Numbered from the stretch's first letter, positions 34,016 through 42,922 are shown. The stretch is DNA of 64,000 bases from Bacillus salipaludis (GCF_004358205.1 NZ_SMYO01000018.1:7638-71637), one strand, 5' to 3'. A program made the numbers and translations. The notes: generated by a model not told the origin, from the sequence alone.

Positions 34016-34897
34016 ATGGACTTTGACCAGCTTTTTTATTTCCAAATCGTTGCAAAACATCAGAGTCTAACAAAAGCCTCTGAAGAATTAAATCTTTCAC
34101 AACCTGCATTAAGCCGTTCCATTTTGCGGCTTGAAGAAGAAATTGGTGTCCCTTTACTCGAAAGAAAAAGCCGTGGTGTCGTTTTAAACCAATATGGCAG
34201 GGTTTTTCTAAGCCATGCAAACCAGGTATTATCCGAAATGAAAGAAGCAAAACTAACTATCCATGATATGGTCGATCCACACCGTGGAACCATTTCACTT
34301 GCATTTATCCAAACCCTTGGCTCTAGTTTTGTACCTGATTTAATCAGCGAGTTTCAAAAAGAATTTCCCAACATTCAATTTCAATTATCTCAAAATATTT
34401 CAAGTGAAATTTTAAAAGAAATACATACAGCTAACATTGACATTGGCTTCTGTTCTCCGCAGGAACCGCACGATGATATGTGTTCCATTCCAGTCTTGAG
34501 AGAAGAATTATTTCTTATTGTTCCTGCTGCCCATAGGCTGGCAGGAACAGAGCAAGTCAATTTAAGTGAAGTAGCGGACGATCCGTTTATCTTATTCAAG
34601 CCCCAAACAGCCCTTCATGATTTAATAGAAAACCTCTGTAATGAAGCAGGATTCCTTCCAAGGAAGGTTTTTGAAGGATATGAGGAGAGGACAGTTTCTG
34701 ACCTAGTTGGGGCCAATTTCGGTGTTGCCATTGTACCGTACATTCCTAATCTTGACGAAAGTAAGATTTCTATGATCCGGCTCCAGTCACCTAAATGCTT
34801 TCGAGTAATCCAATTGGTATGGAGGTTAAATGGATATATGTCTCCTGCAGTGACAAATTTTAAAGAATTTGTGGAGAGAAGGGCCTTCCGAGTTTAA
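34016..34897 (+). CDS. LysR family transcriptional regulator
   Basis: The protein has the classical LysR helix-turn-helix (FYFQIVAKHQSLTKASEELNLSQPALSRSILRLE) in the first 45 residues and an inducer-binding domain of about 200 residues. It starts with ATG after AGGGGAG. It is divergent from the MFS transporter with a 150-base shared control region, the usual setting for regulation of the neighbour and of itself. Confidence 0.9.
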   Translation: MDFDQLFYFQIVAKHQSLTKASEELNLSQPALSRSILRLEEEIGVPLLERKSRGVVLNQYGRVFLSHANQVLSEMKEAKLTIHDMVDPHRGTISLAFIQTLGSSFVPDLISEFQKEFPNIQFQLSQNISSEILKEIHTANIDIGFCSPQEPHDDMCSIPVLREELFLIVPAAHRLAGTEQVNLSEVADDPFILFKPQTALHDLIENLCNEAGFLPRKVFEGYEERTVSDLVGANFGVAIVPYIPNLDESKISMIRLQSPKCFRVIQLVWRLNGYMSPAVTNFKEFVERRAFRV

Positions 34898-34959
34898 TAA
34901 CTAAAAAAAGCTGGTATTCCTTTGGTCCCCCCTAGGAATAACAGCAATATATTTATTAT
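34898..34959 (+). terminator. Possible terminator region after the LysR gene
   Basis: AAAAAAGC..GGTATTCCTTTGG and CCCCCCTAGGAATAACAGC form a weak hairpin without a clean T-run. It is listed only because it separates the gene from the relic that follows. Confidence 0.25.
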
Positions 34960-35194
34960 CTACCTTAGGCTTTTTTTGGCAGCTTCCACACTCTCTTCAT
35001 CCTTTGCATCCAGTTTCGCCATCTTAATATTGTCCTTAATGGAAATTATCCTGAGTGACCAATCCCATTTGTACAGAATAAAGTTAACCAATCAGATGAA
35101 AGTGGTAAACGGCCAGCAGCACCATTAACAAGAAAGATTTTGCCCCTGGTATATTTAAGCCAAACAGCTTAAAATTTTTTCTCGAATTTTCCAT
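34960..35194 (-). pseudogene. Frameshifted small gene of unknown function
   Basis: A start ATG with a good AAGGTG ribosome site opens a frame reading MENSRKNFKLFGLNIPGAK, a hydrophobic stretch LLMVLLAVYHFHLIG, then a stop. Another frame continues NFILYKWDWSLRIISIKDN...DAKDEESVEAAKKSLR before TAG. Total length 235 bases is not a multiple of three, so one indel would restore a protein of about 78 residues. I do not recognise the family. The remaining spacer to the next gene holds only degenerate sequence. Confidence 0.45.
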
Positions 35195-35448
35195 ACATTC
35201 ACCTTAAATCTACTCATTTAATTACTATGGGGAATTCCCCCAAAGTGTGGTTAATCTGGATTTATTTGGACAATCTACCTAATATTAGACTAATTGTTTG
35301 GCATCGGGGAAGTTATCCATCAAACGTACCCAACATCTTCGATTGGAAAATTGATTTCCTGAGCTTCAAGTACGGCTAGCAGGAATACGCGTGAATCCGT
35401 TAAGGGATTATTTAACAAAATCACCCTTAGCAAAGGGGAACATAGCAA

Positions 35449-36558
35449 ATGGATAAAATTAAAATAAGCGCATCCCAGCTTTTCGTACTAGTATTTTTAT
35501 TTGAAATGGGTAGTTCAATCCTCTTTGGTCTTGGAGCAAATGCAAAACAGGATGCATGGATTGCCGTATTATTAGGGTTAGCAGGTGGCTTGGTCGCCTT
35601 CTTTGTTTTCTATCGTCTGTTTCTTTTTTATCCAGGATTAATTCTCACCAGCTATATACAGAAAATTGTCGGAAAATGGCCGGGCCGGATTATAGCCTTA
35701 TTCTATATCATCTATTTTATCTATATTGACGCAAGAGTATTACGAGATTTCGGGGAACTCTTGGTAACGACTGTTTATACAGATACACCATTATTCATCA
35801 TCAATACATTGATGGTTCTGACCATCATCTATGGCATTCATAAAGGTTTAGAAGTAATCGCAAGAGTGGGGCAGATTTATTTTGGCATTCTATATTTAAT
35901 GGCCATTTTAGGATTCTTGTTAATTATTTTTTCCGGGTTAATCCATTTTGAATTTCTTCAGCCTATTCTTGAGAATGGCTGGAAACCAATATTTAGAACG
36001 GTTCTCCATGAAACATTTCTATTTCCTTTTGGAGAAGTACTTGTCTTCACGATGATATTCCCATTGGTGAATGAACCAAAGAAAATAAAATTTGTTTGTA
36101 TTGGCGGGATGATTTTAAGCGGGATTAATATTACCATTACTGTGATTATTACGATTTCAACCATTGGTCCGGAACTGTATACCCGCTCAAACTTTCCATT
36201 GCTAACTACCGTTTCTAGAATTCAACTGGCAAATTTTATCGAGCGGCTGGATGTTCTTTTTATGCTCTACCTAATCATTGGAGGTTTTTTTAAAATATCA
36301 CTATATTTTTATGCTGCAGTAGCAGCTACAGCAGATCTATTTCAATATAAAAAAATGGAAAAGCTGGGCTTTCCAATTGGATTGATTATTTTGTTTGCAT
36401 CCTTAACACTTGCATCGACGTTTGCTGAGTTTATTAAAGGACTAGAATTTATTATTATCTATTTAAATTGGCCTTTTGAAATAATCATTCCAAGCATCTT
36501 ACTGCTTATCGCATTCTTTCGAAATAGGAAGAAAAAACCTGATACAAATGTAAATTAA
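35449..36558 (+). CDS. GerAB-type spore germination permease (endospore germination family)
   Basis: A ten-helix membrane protein of the APC-related GerAB/YndE family. It begins with the typical KISASQLFVLVFLFEMGSSIL (the family's I-S-x-x-Q-x-x-x-L...G motif) and contains FGELLVTTVYTDTPLFI and the central FPFGEVLVFTMIFPL. It would bind a germinant in the spore inner membrane. GerAA and GerAC partners, normally in one operon, are absent here, so it is an orphan B subunit. It starts with ATG after AGGGGAA and ends before a good terminator. Confidence 0.88.
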   Translation: MDKIKISASQLFVLVFLFEMGSSILFGLGANAKQDAWIAVLLGLAGGLVAFFVFYRLFLFYPGLILTSYIQKIVGKWPGRIIALFYIIYFIYIDARVLRDFGELLVTTVYTDTPLFIINTLMVLTIIYGIHKGLEVIARVGQIYFGILYLMAILGFLLIIFSGLIHFEFLQPILENGWKPIFRTVLHETFLFPFGEVLVFTMIFPLVNEPKKIKFVCIGGMILSGINITITVIITISTIGPELYTRSNFPLLTTVSRIQLANFIERLDVLFMLYLIIGGFFKISLYFYAAVAATADLFQYKKMEKLGFPIGLIILFASLTLASTFAEFIKGLEFIIIYLNWPFEIIIPSILLLIAFFRNRKKKPDTNVN

Positions 36559-36605
36559 AAAACTGCATTTATGAATCTTTTGAATAGTTTGAACAACTGT
36601 ATCAA

Positions 36606-36643
36606 AAAAATGCTGGGGTAGTTTTGACCACAGCATTTTTTAT
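36606..36643 (+). terminator. Terminator of the gerAB-like gene
   Basis: AAATGCTGGGGT and ACCACAGCATTT pair around a short loop, followed by TTTTTATA. Confidence 0.7.
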
Positions 36644-36693
36644 ATTCTAATTTCATTTACATTATTTTTGTTCTAATTTGTTTACCCTTCGTT

Positions 36694-36891
36694 TTACATC
36701 CGCACCTCTTTAAAAAGAAGATCAACATCTGAATTTACATTAAAAGCCATTGTTTTCAAATCTCTCCGAATATACATGTAACTTACCGTCATTAATGTTG
36801 TCGTATGTTTAATTAAATCTTTTATATCACTTTGTCCTGTTTCTAATCTTTCTAAACGATTAGATAGATCCTTCTGAAGTGGTAAATACAC
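36694..36891 (-). CDS. Possible small coiled-coil protein, perhaps N-terminally truncated
   Basis: A 65-codon frame with heptad-like DLSNRLERLETGQSDIKDLIKHTTTLMT could form a coiled coil. The GTG start has only a weak GGG site and the protein begins abruptly, so it may be the tail of a decayed gene. I do not recognise it. Confidence 0.3.
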   Translation of the reverse strand: MYLPLQKDLSNRLERLETGQSDIKDLIKHTTTLMTVSYMYIRRDLKTMAFNVNSDVDLLFKEVRM

Positions 36892-37045
36892 CCTCGCAAT
36901 AAGAAATTAAGTAGCATTTCTCCCTATTAATCTCATTATTTTCTAACTTTCCTTTATACACAGCTATTATTTCATCCGTTATAGGGGATTCAAATCTTTC
37001 CTTAAAAGAAATGGTCAATGAATATGAAAAGACCCTGCTCGCATC

Positions 37046-37501
37046 CTATTTATCTACTTGTCGTCCGATGAAGTGGTGTGCGGAAAAGCTGCAAATTGAC
37101 CTAGCTACTCTTGTTCGTAAGAAAAAAAAGTTCGGGCTGTAAGCCCTGGCGCTGCATTGTTCCACTAGGTCCTTGAAAATATAAGGTTCAGGGACCCTTT
37201 CTTCTTTTAAGATTGTGTTGATAACCCAAATTAGTATTTGAGTGTACCTAAGTTGTGGTTTATACCTTTCATGGTTGAAGAAGTATTGCTTGTGTAACTG
37301 TTCATTCAGAAACTTTATAAATTTTATTTGAAAAACTTTCTTCTTAATTATCCTCTTCACACGATAAGTTTTTTGTAAATACTTCCTAACCTTTCTATTT
37401 ACGAAGAATAACCTATGATATCTTTCATCATCATAAATATCCTTAAACCAAGAATACTTCTTTAACATTTCAATATTTCGGTCGATTTTTCGTGTATTCA
37501 A
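37046..37501 (-). CDS. Hypothetical basic protein
   Basis: A 151-codon frame gives a strongly basic protein rich in Lys, Arg, Tyr and Phe (for instance RKVRKYLQKTYRVKRIIKKK), with no signal peptide. The TTG at the left has no ribosome site; an internal ATG at MLKKYSWF may be the real start. The family is unknown and the C-terminal third reads like non-coding sequence, so this could be a decayed gene. Confidence 0.35.
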   Translation of the reverse strand: MNTRKIDRNIEMLKKYSWFKDIYDDERYHRLFFVNRKVRKYLQKTYRVKRIIKKKVFQIKFIKFLNEQLHKQYFFNHERYKPQLRYTQILIWVINTILKEERVPEPYIFKDLVEQCSARAYSPNFFFLRTRVARSICSFSAHHFIGRQVDK

Positions 37502-37662
37502 AGAATTACTACCATTGGGTATTAGTGAGGCAAGAAATTCTTAGCAAAAAGATAAGCTGCCTCAATGACAGCTTCCACTCTTAAACACATGTACCCTTTA
37601 GTTAAATAAAGAGAGACTGATTCAGCCACTTTTAAAATATACTACGATGTTTCTTTATTTGT

Positions 37663-38088
37663 TCACTGTGTAAATTCTCTGATAGCTGTTCGAACACAGT
37701 CAACTGTATCTCTTCCATCTGAAGTTCTACACCTAAATGTAACTGTTACAGTTAATTCAAATGCTCCAGACCCAGCGACTTCCACCCTGTCATTGCCTAT
37801 TTTACGAGAATCTCCGACGATTCTTGTATTTCCCGAAATGGAAAATAAACTCCATTCATATATAGTATCTTGGTCATACCCCTCACAAAATACTCCACTA
37901 CATCTTAAATCAGCATCTGCAAAGTAAACTCCACGAGTGCTTGTTCTTCTGATACCTGGAGGCCTTAGGTTAGAACCACGGCAACAACCTTCATTCGGTT
38001 GACCAACTCCATTACATTCACAATCACAACGATTGGTTCGATTGTATCTCATATCCGCCCAACCAGGTTCATTTCGCTTATCGAGCAT
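37663..38088 (-). CDS. Hypothetical Cys-rich protein, possibly spore-surface
   Basis: A 141-residue protein beginning MLDKRNEPGWADMRYNR has a Cys cluster (CDCECNGVGQPNEGCC) followed by a predicted beta-sandwich half with VEVAGSGAFELTVTVTFRC. The ATG used lies seven bases after GAGGTGA; an in-frame start three codons earlier overlaps the site. There is no signal peptide. Cys-rich N termini with beta domains occur in spore coat or exosporium proteins, but this is only suggestive. The family was not recognised. Confidence 0.55.
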   Translation of the reverse strand: MLDKRNEPGWADMRYNRTNRCDCECNGVGQPNEGCCRGSNLRPPGIRRTSTRGVYFADADLRCSGVFCEGYDQDTIYEWSLFSISGNTRIVGDSRKIGNDRVEVAGSGAFELTVTVTFRCRTSDGRDTVDCVRTAIREFTQ

Positions 38089-38224
38089 TGTTATCACCTC
38101 ACTTAATAGCTTGTACTAACAATTTATTCGGATTTTATTTGAGTGTTTGGACAAATTATAAAATCACCATATTTAGTCACTCTCTAAACAATCCTAAAAA
38201 GCTTCTTCAACAAACCTGCCTAGA

Positions 38225-38332
38225 TATACATTTCTTCACAATCTTCTCGACACAATTTAATATGTTATTCCGCAATCTGTCCCGTTGGGGCATAACAATC
38301 GCCTGCTCCAGTAGGGGAAATCCGGGTAAAGT
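38225..38332. repeat. Dispersed repeat shared with 41878-41940
   Basis: ATTTCTTCACAATCTTCTCGACACAATTTAATATG followed by TTCCGCAATCTG-CCCG recurs with few changes at 41882-41938. Its right part (CCAGTAGGGGAAATCCGGGTAAAGTATGAAT) resembles CCAGTAGGAGGAATCTATGTAAAGTATGAAT at 12089-12118. Confidence 0.55.
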
Positions 38333-38470
38333 ATGAATGGACAGAGTTTCCATCTTCAAGACTATCCCAAGTATGATGATTCAATGATTAATGAAGACTT
38401 AGAACGAGATATGGAAACAGACCTGAAAATTGTTGAACTTGGTCGGAGTATTCGGAATACACACAACTAA
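38333..38470 (+). pseudogene. Relic resembling the anticodon-binding region of isoleucyl-tRNA synthetase
   Basis: The frame reads SFHLQDYPKYDDSMINEDLERDM and IVELGRSIRN before a stop. It matches the IleS pattern S-V/F-H-L-x-D-x-P-x-x-D-x-x-x-I-N-x-x-L-E...V-x-L-G-R-x-x-R-N at the junction of catalytic and anticodon domains. A further stretch in another frame (QLKEFVDHIPENFKMALLENGQL, to about 38550) may belong to it. Only some 45 codons are recognisable, so it is a remnant of a second ileS or an insertion of part of one. Confidence 0.5.
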
Positions 38471-38673
38471 AAGAATTTGTAGACCATATTCCTGAAAACT
38501 TTAAAATGGCCTTATTAGAAAATGGCCAACTTTGTCGCAGTAATCCATCCTGAACTAAAGCACTTGGAATTTTGTGAAATAAGGCTTTTCCAATAGGAAC
38601 AAGCCAGAAGGTTAGCCAATAAAATGATACTAGCTTAGCCAGTACTTCTTTAAACAAAAGGAGAATATTCAAG

Positions 38674-40134
38674 ATGGGGACCATAGACGGAAATACTTTT
38701 ATTCAACGATTAAATGGACTGAAAAATGAAATTTGGTTTGATGGAGTAAAAATTAAGGGGAATATCTCCGAACATCCTGCCTTTAAAGGAATTGTTGCAG
38801 CTAAGGCTTCCCTTTATGATTTGCAAAATCAACCAAGCATAAAAGATGAGATGACTTTCTATTTGCCAGAAAAAGAAGATCCTATTGGACTTTCCTATTT
38901 ACAGCCTAAAACGAAAGAGGATTTAAAAAGAAGAAGAAAAATGATTGAACATTGGGCAAGACACACTCATGGAATGATGGGAAGAAGTCCTGATTATATG
39001 AATACTGTCGTTATGAGCTTTGCCTCATCTGCAACCCTTTTAAAGGAAAGAGAAAATTGCTTTCCTGAAAATATTCAATGTCTGTATAAAAGGGCTATGG
39101 AACACGACCTCTCGTTTACGCATACTTTTATAACTCCCCAGGTAAATCGTTCCCAAATCAATTTGGGATTTTCGAAGGAGCCAATCTCGGCTAAGGTGGT
39201 CGATCGAAATGAAAAAGGATTGGTGATAAAAGGTGCCCGCCTACTTGCCACTCAGGGTGGTTTAACGGATGAAGTATTGGTTTTTTCTGCTCCGAGAGCA
39301 TTTTTTGATCCGAGCGAGGCGTTCGCCTTTTCTATTCCTTCTAATACAAAAGGATTAAAATTTATTTGCAGGGACTCTTTTGTCGGGGGAGAATCAACTT
39401 TTAACCATCCCTTAAGTTCAAGATATGAAGAAATGGATTCAATTGTGGTCTTTGAAAATGTTTTAGTTCCATGGGATAGGGTATTTTATTACGATAATGT
39501 AGATGCAGCTACTGACTTTCTCCTTCAAAGTTCTTTTTATCCATTCGCCTACCATCAAGTCGTAACCAGACAAATTGTAAAAACAGAATTTATTCTTGGA
39601 GTGGCACAACTCCTTGTCGAAACAATAAATGTAGGTGAGTATCAGCATGTTCAAGAAAAACTTTCTGAAATCATCATTGGACTTGAAACCATGAAAGCAC
39701 TAGTGGAGAAGTCGGAAAATGATGCAGAATTGGATGAATGGGGATATATGCGTCCCAGTATGATCCCATTACAAGTAGCGAGTAACATTTTTCCGAGAAT
39801 TTATCCCCGATTCACAGAAATTATCCAATTGATTGGAGCCAGTGGAATGGTTTCATTGCCAACGGAAAAAGCCTTTGATTCTGAAATTAGAGTTGAACTG
39901 GACCAATATCTTCAAGCGGATGGTATGAATGCCGAAGATCGAGTTAAACTCTTCCGATTAGCATGGGATCTGACGATGAGTTCATTTGGTACAAGGCAAA
40001 CCCAATACGAAAGATATTTTTTTGGTGACCCCGTTCGTTTATCCAGTATTTTAAACCGAAACTATCTAAAAAATAAACATGTTGAAGAAATAAGCAAATT
40101 CTTAAATCTAAATTTAAAGAGTAGTAATCATTAA
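38674..40134 (+). CDS. 4-hydroxyphenylacetate 3-monooxygenase family (HpaB/YoaI-like)
   Basis: A 486-residue flavin-dependent hydroxylase of the HpaB family, fold-related to acyl-CoA dehydrogenases. Conserved parts are the RRRKMIEHWARHTHGMMGRSPDYMN block near residue 90-115, FTHTFITPQVNRS, the GARLLATQGGLTDEV strand and VPWDRVFYYDN. It uses FADH2 supplied by a separate reductase (HpaC type), which is not in the window. It starts with ATG after AAAGGAG. Its own unit is isolated, so the aromatic substrate remains unknown. Confidence 0.88.
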   Translation: MGTIDGNTFIQRLNGLKNEIWFDGVKIKGNISEHPAFKGIVAAKASLYDLQNQPSIKDEMTFYLPEKEDPIGLSYLQPKTKEDLKRRRKMIEHWARHTHGMMGRSPDYMNTVVMSFASSATLLKERENCFPENIQCLYKRAMEHDLSFTHTFITPQVNRSQINLGFSKEPISAKVVDRNEKGLVIKGARLLATQGGLTDEVLVFSAPRAFFDPSEAFAFSIPSNTKGLKFICRDSFVGGESTFNHPLSSRYEEMDSIVVFENVLVPWDRVFYYDNVDAATDFLLQSSFYPFAYHQVVTRQIVKTEFILGVAQLLVETINVGEYQHVQEKLSEIIIGLETMKALVEKSENDAELDEWGYMRPSMIPLQVASNIFPRIYPRFTEIIQLIGASGMVSLPTEKAFDSEIRVELDQYLQADGMNAEDRVKLFRLAWDLTMSSFGTRQTQYERYFFGDPVRLSSILNRNYLKNKHVEEISKFLNLNLKSSNH

Positions 40135-40641
40135 AACAAATATAAATTTTGGTATTAAATCTCCTAATTTTCTTATCCTGCTAAACTTCCCCCAAAAAAA
40201 CTCCCGTTTTGTAATAAATTAATGTACCGTTTAGTGAAATAATAGGCGTTATAAGCTTCAAAGGGCATAAAATCCAAATAAACAGCTCTTGGCTTTTCGG
40301 ATACACTCCAGAGTATGAATCAGTATAACTTGAGATGTATTTTTATTTAAGAATGTTGTACTATTAGTAATAAGATGGATAGAGCAGGAAAAAGGCCCTT
40401 TATCGGGCCTTTTTTTACTTTTTTCAGTACACAAAAAAACTGCTGATGAAGCTCGATGCTTATTTAACTAAGGCCCGATAGTTTAAGTGTAACCCCTCAC
40501 AAAGTTGAGATGTAACAGGTAGTTTAAAAGGTATTTTCATTCATTCCTATATGTATTTCTGCATTAAACTTTATCCTTTGTGGATTTCTAAAATCGCACA
40601 GGAAAAATCAGCTTTACATAACATAGTTAGGAGGTGTGAAA
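40135..40641. other. Intergenic region with terminator-like hairpin and repeat fragment
   Basis: Holds AGGCCC/GGGCCT with T7 at about 40393-40417 and, at about 40467-40500, a copy of the GATAGTTTAAGTGTAA-CCTTCACAA repeat. No gene is supported. Confidence 0.45.
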
Positions 40642-40839
40642 ATGCTTAGTATAAATACGTATGGAGGTCATCCTGCGCAATATTCTGGAACCACAGGCAT
40701 ACCAATGTTCTATGGACCGTGGGGAAATATTGTTCAACAAAATAGTCATGAATACTATATAACAGCTGGAGGTCATAAGTTTCCTGTCATCCCCAATCCC
40801 CATCTTCCTTATCCCTACGTTATCCCTTCTTATTTTTAA
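40642..40839 (+). CDS. Small Tyr/Gly/Pro-rich protein (65 residues)
   Basis: The ATG lies six bases after GGAGGTG. The product MLSINTYGGHPAQYSGTTGIP...PVIPNPHLPYPYVIPSYF is rich in Tyr, Pro and Gly with no membrane segment, a composition typical of small coat or exosporium proteins. I do not recognise a family. An in-frame GTG two codons upstream lies inside the ribosome site. Confidence 0.6.
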   Translation: MLSINTYGGHPAQYSGTTGIPMFYGPWGNIVQQNSHEYYITAGGHKFPVIPNPHLPYPYVIPSYF

Positions 40840-41086
40840 ATATATAAAAAGCCTAAATAAGGCTAACCGTCCTTTGTAAATTGAAAGCTCATTCTACACC
40901 TCTTCTCTTTTATTTATTAGTTGGTGATTTCTTCATTTTTATTAGCCAGCCCCCCGGGGCAACATCCCGATTAAACCAAACCATCTGTCGAACAAGAAAA
41001 AGCGTCTCTACGTATTATAGAGGCGCTTCTTTTTAAATAAAATCCCATTCTTACTCGTACTCTTTAACAACAGCGATTTTAATTTT
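40840..41086. other. Spacer with a hairpin terminator
   Basis: AAGCGTCTCTACGTATTATAGAGGCGCTTCTTTTT at about 41000-41035 forms a stem with T-run. No gene is supported. Confidence 0.5.
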
Positions 41087-41333
41087 AGGTTGTGTTAAAC
41101 TTGTCTGTTGATTTCCGTTCCAGGCACAAGCGGTCCGCAGACGTGCCGGGGGAGCCTCCTCGTCGCTTCGCTCCTGTGGAGACTCCCCTGCCCCGTACTC
41201 CGGCATCACACTGAATTGCTTCCTTGAATCCACCCACTCACGAAGAAAATGCGTTAGCATTTTCGAGGAGTCTTCGTGCCTTCCATTCCAATCAACAGGG
41301 TTAAAAAATCAACAATGTCCCTTAAAACAGCCT
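41087..41333. repeat. Bacillus GC-rich MITE-like repeat, copy 2 (opposite orientation, with insertion)
   Basis: It is the inverse of the copy at 18936-19119, with ends GGTTGTGTTAAA and TTAAAACAGCC and a shared core (CTGTTGATTTCCGTTCCAGG, GCCTCCTCGTCGCTTCGCTC). It is about 62 bases longer because of an insertion at about 41204-41267 that carries its own small hairpin, GAAAATGC-GTTA-GCATTTTC. Confidence 0.7.
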
Positions 41334-41360
41334 AATTTAAAAAAATGTTTAAATTGTAAT

Positions 41361-41753
41361 TTAATGGTATGGATAGGGGTATGGGTATGGATATGGGTAT
41401 GGATATGGATATGGATAGCCATATCCTGGAGCACCAAAACCAAGACCTGGATAAAAACCAAGACCTGAGCCTGGTCCGCCTAAACCAAGACCTGGAGCAA
41501 AACCAACACCAGAACCCGGCGCACCTATACCTGGACCGCCAAAACCAGGACCTGGACCAAAGCCAAGACCTGAGCCTGGTCCGCCTAAACCAAGACCTGG
41601 AGCAAAACCAACGCCAGAACCCGGCGCACCTATACCTGGACCACCAAAACCATGGCCATGACCATGACCTGGACCATGACCATGTCCTGGACCAATCCTC
41701 TCATATGTTGGACTATAAACATTATAATTAAGAATCACGTTCATCCTCCTCAT
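41361..41753 (-). CDS. Gly/Pro-rich tandem-repeat protein, probable spore-surface component
   Basis: The N terminus (MNVILNYNVYSPTYERI) is followed by a His-Gly tract, two nearly identical 35-residue repeats (GGPGIGAPGSGVGFAPGLG...) and a C-terminal run of Tyr-Pro pairs. The nucleotide repeats are also nearly identical, so the array is recently duplicated. Low-complexity Gly/Pro proteins of this size in Bacillus are often exosporium or coat proteins. The start is unclear: the first ATG or one three codons later, whose GAGGAGG lies too close. A mirror frame on the opposite strand is an artefact of the repeats. Confidence 0.6.
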   Translation of the reverse strand: MRRMNVILNYNVYSPTYERIGPGHGHGPGHGHGHGFGGPGIGAPGSGVGFAPGLGLGGPGSGLGFGPGPGFGGPGIGAPGSGVGFAPGLGLGGPGSGLGFYPGLGFGAPGYGYPYPYPYPYPYPYPYPYH

Positions 41754-42088
41754 TTAATTTACATTAGAGCATATGCAAATTGGGGATAAATTCCTGGGTA
41801 TTCGTCCTGATTCTTAAAATATTATATGACAAAGGCGGATAGGGTAATTATTTAAGCTAGCCTTCCTAGTTAGCTTAAATACATTTCTTCACAATCTTCT
41901 TGACACAATTTAATATGCTTTTCCACAATCTGGCCCGAATAGCAAATAGATCAAGTACAGACGCACAGGAATGTATTAAGTCACCTGGGGCAATATCCAA
42001 TCCAGTGACAATTCCATTTTTCTTACAACCTGTTATGGTTTTTTAGAAAATGTAAAAACACAACTGGACAAAGTTAAATAGCTCTACT
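41754..42088. other. Spacer with dispersed repeat copy
   Basis: 41878-41940 repeats the TTCTTCACAATCTTCT-GACACAATTTAATATG segment of 38225. Nothing else is recognised. Confidence 0.5.
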
Positions 42089-42700
42089 TTATTTTTGTAA
42101 ATTGTTCTTCATTAGAGAGGCTACCTGTATATTATCTTGTTGGGAAGTGTGTTCTAATTGTTTAATGATTAACTCTTGTCGGTCCACGGGATGATTTTGA
42201 CTTAATTTTGCTTTTGCTTCAATTTTTGAAATCTTTATTCTGAATGCTACAATCCCTTTGCTCATTCCTTCGATATAACTGGAGTCTACATTGCTTAAAT
42301 TATACGGACTATCCGTACTCTCATATTTTTTTACCAAGTCATTTAAAGAATCAAATATTACTTTAGGATCTTCAACAATCTCCATCTTTCCATATATATG
42401 AATAGACACATAATTCCAAGTTGGTACTGCCTTCATTGTTTCGTACCAAGAAGGTGAAATATAACAATGGGGACCTTGGAAAACCGCAAGGACCTGCTGG
42501 CCTTCAACATCTTTCCATTGCTCGTTTGCTCGTGCAAAATGGCCATATAAAGCATATTCATCTTTATTTAAGGTCAGTGGAAGATGGGTTGCGTATGGTT
42601 CTCCGTTGTGCTGAGAAAATAGAGTGGCAAAGCTGTACTTTTCGATAAAATCATAAATCATTTCTTCGTCATCTAGTTTAAAATGTTTAGGAATATACAC
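42089..42700 (-). CDS. paiB: PaiB family FMN-binding protein
   Basis: A 203-residue protein with the PaiB pattern: MYIPKHFKLDDEE, FATLFSQHNGEPYATHLPL, YGHFARANEQWKD and GPHCYISPSWYETMKAVPTWNYVSIH. In B. subtilis PaiB with the acetyltransferase PaiA affects sporulation and degradative enzyme genes; the fold is a flavin-binding split barrel, and how it works is not settled. It starts with GTG after AAGGAGGAG. No paiA adjoins it. Confidence 0.88.
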   Translation of the reverse strand: MYIPKHFKLDDEEMIYDFIEKYSFATLFSQHNGEPYATHLPLTLNKDEYALYGHFARANEQWKDVEGQQVLAVFQGPHCYISPSWYETMKAVPTWNYVSIHIYGKMEIVEDPKVIFDSLNDLVKKYESTDSPYNLSNVDSSYIEGMSKGIVAFRIKISKIEAKAKLSQNHPVDRQELIIKQLEHTSQQDNIQVASLMKNNLQK

Positions 42701-42922
42701 GATTAGCTCCTCCTTAATTAAGCTTTGAAAACGATAGTTTCAATATAAGATATACTATAATGCAAACTGAACACATTTTGATTACAAAAATACAATTAAT
42801 GAAAATATATCAATCGTAGGCTTATTTTTGTAATTGGTAGATTTTGGGCTTTAATATCTTCTCTTTCAATAAATACTCTCTTAATATAGCTCCAACTAAC
42901 TCCCTCCCATTCGTCCATAAAT

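Noticed and set aside
35340..35448. Possible gerAA remnant upstream of the orphan gerAB-like gene
   Set aside because: A short frame ending TKSPLAKGNIANG runs into the gene but does not resemble the end of GerAA.
41369..41731. 120-codon plus-strand frame rich in Asp, Gln, His and Asn
   Set aside because: It is the mirror of the Gly/Pro tandem repeats on the minus strand and has no ribosome site.
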